From Microstegium vimineum (lineage: Eukaryota > Streptophyta > Magnoliopsida > Poales > Poaceae): DNA of 64,000 nt. The notes beneath the pieces were generated by a model, which saw nothing but the letters and a program-made list of their open reading frames with translations, did not search any database and was not told the DNA's origin. The stretch is from positions 4,963,184 to 5,027,183 of the forward strand of contig CM039133.1 of assembly GCA_022036555.1 (NCBI GenBank). Reading direction: 5' to 3'. The position numbers and the translations under genes are program-made. Shown one piece after another: positions 57,476-64,000 of the stretch (the stretch's first letter is position 1; every line of letters begins with the position of its first letter).

Positions 57476-57982
57476 AATTCTTCTTAGGTACCCATACTTG
57501 CTTGGGTCCTCCAAAGTTAGTGACTAAGGACTTAGGTACCCAAATAGCTTTCTTCTTTGAGCTCTCATTAGGTGTACCCATGTACTTAGCTATCACACCT
57601 TTCTTTCCTTTGGTAAGCATATAACTAGAATCAAAGTGAATAGATGCATGTGTAAATTTTATCTTGCTTTGGTTTAGTTTGCAATATTGCTCAACATGCT
57701 CTACTTGCTTGCAACTTGATCAAAACCGGCCATCGCTCTTTAGAAAGCGGGGCTTTGGAGTTGCAAAGGCCGCCTTGCTTTTCTTGGGGTATTGCCCAAT
57801 CCCTATTTGCAAAGAGAAAACCTTTGGCTACCCAAGCACTTAAGCAAGCGGGCGTCTCCACCATAGGCATTGACTAATGCTAGAGTGAGCTTACCAACCA
57901 CCTTCTTAAGGGTCTCATTCTCAATCATTAGTGAAGCATCACAAGTGAAGCCATCACTAGTAGAAGAGGTAGAGTTAGAAGT
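57476..57982 (-). pseudogene. Copia gag C-terminal portion, left of the solo LTR
   Basis: On the minus strand it gives STSSTSDGFTCDASLM, ENETLKKVVGKLTLAL and further gag-spacer sequence with several stops. The best open part is 58060-57803, of which only the part left of 57983 is Copia. It continues the gag at 61223 across the solo LTR. Confidence 0.75.
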
Positions 57983-60900
57983 TGTCACACCCAATTTCAA
58001 GGACGAAATAGGATGCATAACATTATGTGTGCCCAGGAAGCAATCCACACATAAGTCCACAAATTACATAGTACCATCACAGAGTTTAATACATAGCGTA
58101 CATAGATCCATTACAACTAGCTCTCATGGAACTCCATCTCACAGGGAAGGTCAACTGGTTGACCAAGGCTAGAAATCTTCAGGATAGTCCTCATAGCGTC
58201 CTGCTTCTGTTACCCATCCGGGATTTTTATCCAAGTATTGAAAGGTAAAACAAGTGTGAGCACATAACGTACTTAGCAAATATAACATGGGGTTATGAAG
58301 CTCAAAAGGTTGACACTGGCTTACTGCGTTTAGCACTTTTAGTTAGTCAAACTTTTATTATTAAGTAACATCAGGTTATGCTTAAGCCCCATATGATCCC
58401 ACTTATATCATTGCCAAAGTTAAGAGAAACATAAACATCATCATTATAGTGGCAACAGGAACATAAAGATTGATTAAGTTAATTATAATTATACCGTCAG
58501 TTTTCCGGGCCGCTCGTAACCGTGAGCACGGCTGATATATCAGTTTTAACACTCTGCAGAGGTTGTGCATCTTTACCCATGAGTCATGATGCCCCGAATG
58601 CCTGGGTTAATTACTCCCATAAACACTGCCAAGGTGAGTGGGCGGGGTTCACTATGAAACCTTTCATAGTATCTCGTCTAACAAGATTAGGGCTGCTAGG
58701 ATTGGCAAGGGACGATAGAGCCCCCTTCCGAGTAGCATAAAGACCGTAGCCTACGCTCAAACCCGGACGGAGGCCGCACTATAACCAGCTCGGCAAGAGT
58801 CTAATGCGCCCTTTCGGGTAGCCGCTAACGAGCTAGAAAAGAGCCTATTACTGAGTTAAAGCTAGAGCCATGTAGCTCTCACGGTAGCACTGTCAGTCCC
58901 AGCTTTTGCCAACAGGTTCACCAATTCATTCAGAGCATTATATCACTTGGCAGGGATCATGTATCATGTCATGTTGCACTAGCAAACTACCCATATGCAT
59001 AACCCATAGGAGTCAAGGTAAAGGATTTCAATTCTATGGAAATATACTACGGGTATCAAATTAAACACATGCACATGAAATTATGATTACGGTGAATAGG
59101 ATAACAAGGTAGGTCCCATGCTATACTTTCCTTGGTTATCAAACTCCTGCTGGTCCTGCTGCTGGTCAAAGAAATCCTGGTCACAACCAAACCTCTCACC
59201 GTCTGAACTCGATCACGACATTGCAACAACACACCATCCAATTTGCATACATACAAAGCAAACAAAGCTACTATTATAACAGTACACCAGCAACATTAAA
59301 CAGAGTTAAAAGGTTTATAAAAAGATACTACGCACTGCTACGATCATTTCAACGTGAATTTCACGAAAAACGGATTTAAAACGCAAAAGATATGAATTAA
59401 TCTAGTTCTCTAAGAGCATCTTTATTATTTAAACTTAACCTCGAATTTAAATGTTTCCAACAGAGCTAACTGTGGTTTAACATGTAGAGAATTTCATTAC
59501 GAATCTAACGCAATTCGAATCGCTCAAATCGGAGTTAAAATGCAAATTTTATAAGCATAAAAGTGCAATGGCAATTCTGTAAACACTGAATTTTCCATTT
59601 ATATTCAAAATCCAATGAACCGATCAGGATTACGCTTCTTGAACAGAGAAAACGTAAAAGGTGAAAGGCGCCAAGGCTGAGGTGCGGGGCCAGCAGGTTT
59701 GCCACGCGGCGGCTTGGGATTGGGCGGGTCTACGGGACGGCCGTGAACCGCGCGCGGGACTCCGGTCCACCGGTCCACCATGGACAGGGGAACTTACCCC
59801 TTCGGTGATCTAATCTCAGACGTCCAGACAAGATCCAATGGCGGGAAATAAAGGGGAAGCATTCCCCGCCGCTGCATAGGCCTTTGACGGCGGCGCCATG
59901 GCCAGCAGAGGGCCGAGCTCGCCGGCGAATGTCGGGGTGACGTTCCCGACCTCCTCGGTTTCAACCAGGATCACCGGTGTGTTCCACGTGTCCGTGCGGA
60001 TTCGATGGAGTTCTCAGGCGAGGAAGTGGACGGCCAGAGCATGGTGCACACGGTGGCGCCATGGCCGGTGTTGCTCGGTGTGTGCGGGTGTGGCTACACA
60101 CGGGGCTAGAAGACGAATTGAGGGCACTGGGAGGTGCGGTGTGCACGTGCGGTGCCGGAAAGGTCGACAGGCGAGGCGGTGGGCGGCCGGAGCGTGATGC
60201 TCACAGCGGCGCCATTGATGCCGGTCTCGGTGTGCCTCGGAACGGTGCAAACAGAGACTAATTGAACGACTTAAGGGAACGGGGAGAGAGAGAGAGGAGT
60301 AAGGCGAAGCTTACCAAGGTGGATTGGAGAGCGGCAGAGGCTCGAGAGAGACGGCCGACGTGCGGCAGCGGTCGGCGATCTTCGTGTCCACGCCGACGGG
60401 CGTTCCACGGCCTAGGACAAATCATAGAGGAAGAGCTCAGGCTCGGTGCTCCCAGAAACACGCCGCAGACGCAAAACGGGGCTTACCGATGCGGTTGGGA
60501 GTCCGGAGACTGCTTGCGCGGGTAGTCGACATGCTTCGGCAGACGGTGTGCTCTGCGACGGAGACTAAAGGTGAAAAGAGAGGGCAGGGGCGGTGCTCCG
60601 CTTTATCGCACGGAGGAGAGAGTGTGGGGTGTGCGGTGTCGGTTGCGAAACAGAAGGGAGGGTCGTGGGGGAGTGGGAGCGGGGCGACGCGGCGGTTGCG
60701 GCTCGTGGCTCTGCGTGTCCGAACGCGGCGGGAGGAGGGAGACGACGCCGATAGGTGGGGCCGAGAGGCAGTGAGAGAGAAGGAAGGGAGGCGGTTGGGA
60801 GGCCTGCTGGGCCGCACAGGGTGAGGTGCGAGCGGGCCAGCGGACTGGGCCGCGCAGAGGGGAAAGGAGGGAGTGGGACGACAGAAAGAAAAGAGAGAGA

Positions 60901-61222
60901 GAGAAAGCAAAGCTGGGCTGGGCATCTCGGGCTGAAACAGGAAAGGGAGGGAGAGAGAAAGATCAAGTCCTTTTCATTTTCTTTCTTTTTCCAAAACCTT
61001 TTCAAAACTCATTTGAAGTTTGAATTCAAATACATTTTGCTTTGCAAACTTAATCATCACAATAAGAATATGCAGCAGCATGTATGCATCAACATGTTGA
61101 TAAACTAGGAGTTGATTTTAATTCTATAAACTTTATTATTTCCCTAAATTCAATGCTCACATAATTTCATGAATAAATCATTTTCATCTATTTTAAATAC
61201 AATCAAATTTGTGGGTGTTACA
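57983..61222 (-). mobile_element. Gypsy solo LTR, minus strand, TSD GAAGT
   Basis: 3240 bp; on the minus strand it starts TGTAACACCCAC and ends GGGTGTGACA. Perfect GAAGT flanks it at 57978-57982 and 61223-61227. It shares blocks with the 40247 LTR (around 58500-58620 and 59300-59420) but is clearly a different subfamily in the GC-rich middle. ORFs at 60324-61108 are GC-rich shadows. A TATA-like GATAAAG lies at about 60600 on the minus strand. Confidence 0.93.
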
Positions 61223-62238
61223 GAAGTGCTACAAGAAGGGTTAGTTGGGGTGATGATGATGGGTTCATAGAATGATTCATTTATTAAGTCACAAGTTGAA
61301 CCAATGTCACATGTTGGAACATGCTCCTTCTCCTTTTGCTCAACAAGAGATGACTGAGCCTTTTCAAGCTTAGAGTGAGATTTTCCAAGCTTCTCAAGGG
61401 CTACCTCTAGCCTCTCATAAAAAAAATTTTGCTCATCAAAGGATTGCTTGAGAGCTTGAAGCTCTTTCCACAATGCTTTGCACTCCTTTCTCTTGATGTC
61501 AAAGTGAGTCCGAGCATCCTCCAACATGTCAATTAGTTCATCTTTAGTGGGTTCATCATCATCATCATCCCTAGAATCACACTCATCATCGGATTGTACC
61601 ATAGTGGACTTAGCCATGAAGCATGTTGATGGAGTGTCAAAGAGAGAGATCTTGTCCTTCATAGAAATGTTTGCAAGAATCTTCTTCTTGTTTAATATAT
61701 TCTCATCATCACTAGAATCATCATCACTTGAGGAAGCATCCCTATCCCAAGTGACAACATATGAGTCTCCCTTCTTCTTCTTGAAGGTCATCTTGCTTTC
61801 TTTCTTGTCTTTATTGTTTCCCTTCTTCTCATCTTTATTGTCACTATGATGAGGGTAATCGACAATGAGATGATCCTTGCTATTGTACTTGAAGCATCTT
61901 CTCTCATTGCCCTTGCTCTTGAAGGAGTTCTTCTTCCTTCTAGCTCTATAGCCCTTCTTCTTTATGAACTTGCCAAATCTCTTAACAAATAGAGCCATTT
62001 CTTCTTCATCTTCTTCACTATTGCTTGAGCCTTCATCATTGCTTGATTCATCATACTTGAACTTTTCTTTGCCTCTTGATGATGATGTGTCTTTGAATGC
62101 CACACTCTTCTTCTTGTCATCCTTCTTCTCATCTTTCTTCTCATCTTTCTTCTCCTTGTTTTCTCTCATCTTGTCCTTGTCATCCCTAAAGGTTTCATCG
62201 GTGATCACCTCATCAAGAATGAGGTTGTAAAGCCTCAA
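61223..62238 (-). pseudogene. Copia gag, N-terminal and zinc-knuckle part
   Basis: An open frame on the minus strand from 62238: a Lys/Asp/Glu-rich segment (KKDEKKDEKKDDKKK), then RFGKFIKKKGY, a degenerate CCHC knuckle (CFKYNSKDHLIVDYP, with the second Cys replaced), then acidic repeats and a probable coiled coil (LEVALEKLGKSHSKLEKAQ). Typical of SIRE/Maximus gag. Upstream gag codons seem short compared with relatives, so the N-terminus may be deleted. The last 17 codons of the ORF are solo-LTR sequence, not gag. Confidence 0.82.
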
Positions 62239-62253
62239 ATTGACGGTGCACTA

Positions 62254-62265
62254 GCTCTAATACCA
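62254..62265 (-). other. Primer-binding site of the Copia element
   Basis: On the minus strand TGGTATTAGAGC, one transition from the initiator-Met type TGGTATCAGAGC, lying 2 bp inside the LTR edge at 62268. Confidence 0.8.
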
Positions 62266-62267
62266 CT

Positions 62268-64000
62268 TGAAAGGTCTAGGAATTACTAGAGGGGGGTGAA
62301 TAGCCTAATTAAATTTTCTACAACAACACTAGGCAAACGGATTAGTATAACACACGGCAAAAAGCGAGTTTGCACTAGCACTAAGGGTCGACAAGCCTCC
62401 TATCACAATTCTAGTTACTTAGCAACAGTAAAACTATGTCACACAAGCAATGCTAGCTAACTAGAGAGTTCTAACAAGCTACACAAGCCTAGAGAGATAA
62501 ATTACTCTACTCTTCAAGAATGTTAGGAGGGTTATACCAACGTGGAGAGTAGAAACCAATAGATATCAAATCAATAGACAATCACAAGATGAATCCTCGG
62601 TTGAGACAAGTGACACAATGATTTTTACAGAGGTTCACTTTTTTGGCCAACAAGCTACTCCTCGTTTAGCGAATCACCTACGTGGAGGTTCACACGCTAT
62701 TTGGCATTCAAAGCCAAACCCGTCACCGGGTGCCGCACAACCAACACAAGATGGGGCTCCACAAGCTACGAGCAATCCACTATAGATACCTTTCGCGAAG
62801 CTCCCACGAGGAAGGTTCAAGAACCCCTCACAATCCATCGATCAGAGCCGGAGACAAACACCTTCCTCTGCTCAACGATCCTCGTCGCACCAAGCCATCT
62901 AGGAGTCAGCAAACTCCAAGAATAACTAGAGCTCCCGCGATGACGACGATGACCAAGTGCCACTAGTATGCAATCAATAGAGCAATTCACTTCGTTCACT
63001 CAATCTCTCATGAAATTTTCAATTCTATCAAGAGGATGAGTGGTGGAGGCTATCGCAAACAAGTGCAAGTGTAGGAATGAAGTGAATGTGCAAGAGAAGT
63101 GCCCCAAGGGCCAGCCACATCACTTATATAGCCACACTCACGAAACTAGCCGTTTTGCCCCCTTTCCTCACTTTCCTAGATGCCTCCGGACGCAAGAAAC
63201 ACAGGGTGTCCGGACAATTAGCCGCGTCCGGACCCTTCACCAGCACAGAGCCAGCTCTTTGTTTCCAACTTTGGACGCGGCCTCGGGACGCGCGCAGAGC
63301 GTCGTCCGGACCAATGGCCACGCGTCCGGTCTCAAGCTCATTTGAAATCAGTCATTCGCGCGCTCGCCTCGGCTCGCCACGTGTCTCCGGACGCTTACAG
63401 CAGTCCAGGTTCGGACTCATAACAGTACCGTCCGGACTCCCGGACGCACGTCCAGAGTTCACCATCCGGACGCAACCTAGCGTCCGGACTCTACACAGAG
63501 AGCACCAGAGAGCTCGAAACAATCCGGACATCGTCCAAACTTGCGTGTCCGGACAGCCAACAACGTCCGGACCATTGCTCATTGCAAGGATAGCCTAGGG
63601 TATGCGTCCGGACGCACATGCGAAAGTCCGAACACACCCAAACCCTAACGTCCGGACCTCAAAACTTCGTCCAAACTTCTTCCAACTTCTTTCCAAGCTT
63701 CCAATGGCTAACACTAATTGATTCAAGCACTTGTGCATATGTGTTAGCTTTTAGTTCACATTTTGTTGGAATTAAGTTGGTTCTTCTCACTTAGATCATT
63801 TTTAGGTATGCAATGCAATGACCTAGTGGCACATGATAACCGCAATCATTCACAAGAGTTCCCTCCTTGATAGTATGGCTATCTATCCTAAATATGATCA
63901 CGCCCTCTATGGTGTCTTGATCACCAAACCGAAAATGGTTCCTATATCACCTTTGCCTTGACACCATTTTCCTTTCCATCCACCATGCTAGATTCTTGCC
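62268..64000 (-). repeat. Copia 5' LTR, cut by the window edge
   Basis: It begins on plus with TGAAAGGTCTAGGAATTACT and continues to the window end. From about 63110 it aligns with the left LTR at 36740-37640. It contains more than a dozen TCCGGA motifs between 63180 and 63660. The promoter cannot be placed with confidence. Confidence 0.85.

Larger units (their letters stand above)
36736..64000 (-). mobile_element. SIRE/Maximus-type Copia element with three nested insertions
   Basis: The element reads right to left: 5' LTR (62268 to beyond 64000), primer site (62254-62265), gag (62238-61223 and 57982-57476), protease (about 57430), integrase, linker, reverse transcriptase and RNase H (to about 38915), a 3' non-coding region, polypurine tract (37758-37771) and 3' LTR (36736-37757). 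Reading resumes on the far side of each insertion. The order PR-INT-RT-RH defines Copia. The large Lys/Asp-rich gag with a zinc knuckle and the long LTRs fit SIRE/Maximus. Confidence 0.88.

Noticed and set aside
60324..61108. ORFs in the solo LTR in Copia gag
   Set aside because: Low-complexity GC-rich LTR sequence; no domain.

Overview
The window looks like grass (Poaceae) nuclear DNA. The evidence is plant-type introns, a grass-style wall-associated kinase (WAK), a DUF1262 gene, CACTA elements with GGCGG/CCGCC and GGGACTAAA subterminal repeats, chromovirus (Gypsy) elements with 2.6-3.5 kb LTRs starting TGTAACACCC, and a SIRE/Maximus-type Copia element. The species cannot be fixed from sequence alone. 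Only one host gene looks intact; the rest is nested transposons and a host pseudogene.

Layout. 1-5471: right part of a CACTA element, with the end of a DUF4216-type transposase gene (one nonsense codon), a very AT-rich inverted pair of tandem arrays around a cluster of short palindromes, and an apparently intact six-exon Ulp1-like protease gene. 5474-6334: GC-rich element with inverted ends. 6641-8133: DUF1262 pseudogene with a TATA box. 8.6-13 kb: a hAT MITE and three L1-type retroposon insertions, three of these four with perfect target-site duplications (TSDs). 14.5-15.2 kb: a minus-strand Copia remnant. 15928-21368: a minus-strand Gypsy 3' LTR split by a plus-strand solo LTR of a related type. 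21613-22626: a non-autonomous CACTA with a minisatellite and strong palindromes. About 23.3 kb: the C-terminal end of a hAT transposase.

23889-32673: a WAK-type receptor kinase, four exons, 743 codons, open throughout. Its second intron (4.7 kb) holds several small CACTA-like elements, most carrying a tRNA-like B-box segment.

36736-64000: a minus-strand Copia element (3' LTR on the left, 5' LTR running off the right edge) broken by three later insertions: a 13.4 kb Gypsy chromovirus in the reverse transcriptase (40247-53646, TSD TTTGT), an LTR-like unit at 54014-55989 (TSD ATGAA), and a 3.24 kb solo LTR in gag (57983-61222, TSD GAAGT). The Gypsy element carries an extra ORF upstream of gag; its gag-pol is broken by stop codons that are all explicable as C-to-T/G-to-A transitions, plus a few frameshifts.

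The most notable points are the pre-gag ORF, the AT-rich inverted arms around hairpins in the CACTA element, tRNA-like cores in small CACTA elements, a 1.6 kb non-coding retroposon with a 16-bp TSD, and TATA-plus-splice-donor layouts shared by three LTR types. No CRISPR, rRNA or credible functional tRNA gene was seen.
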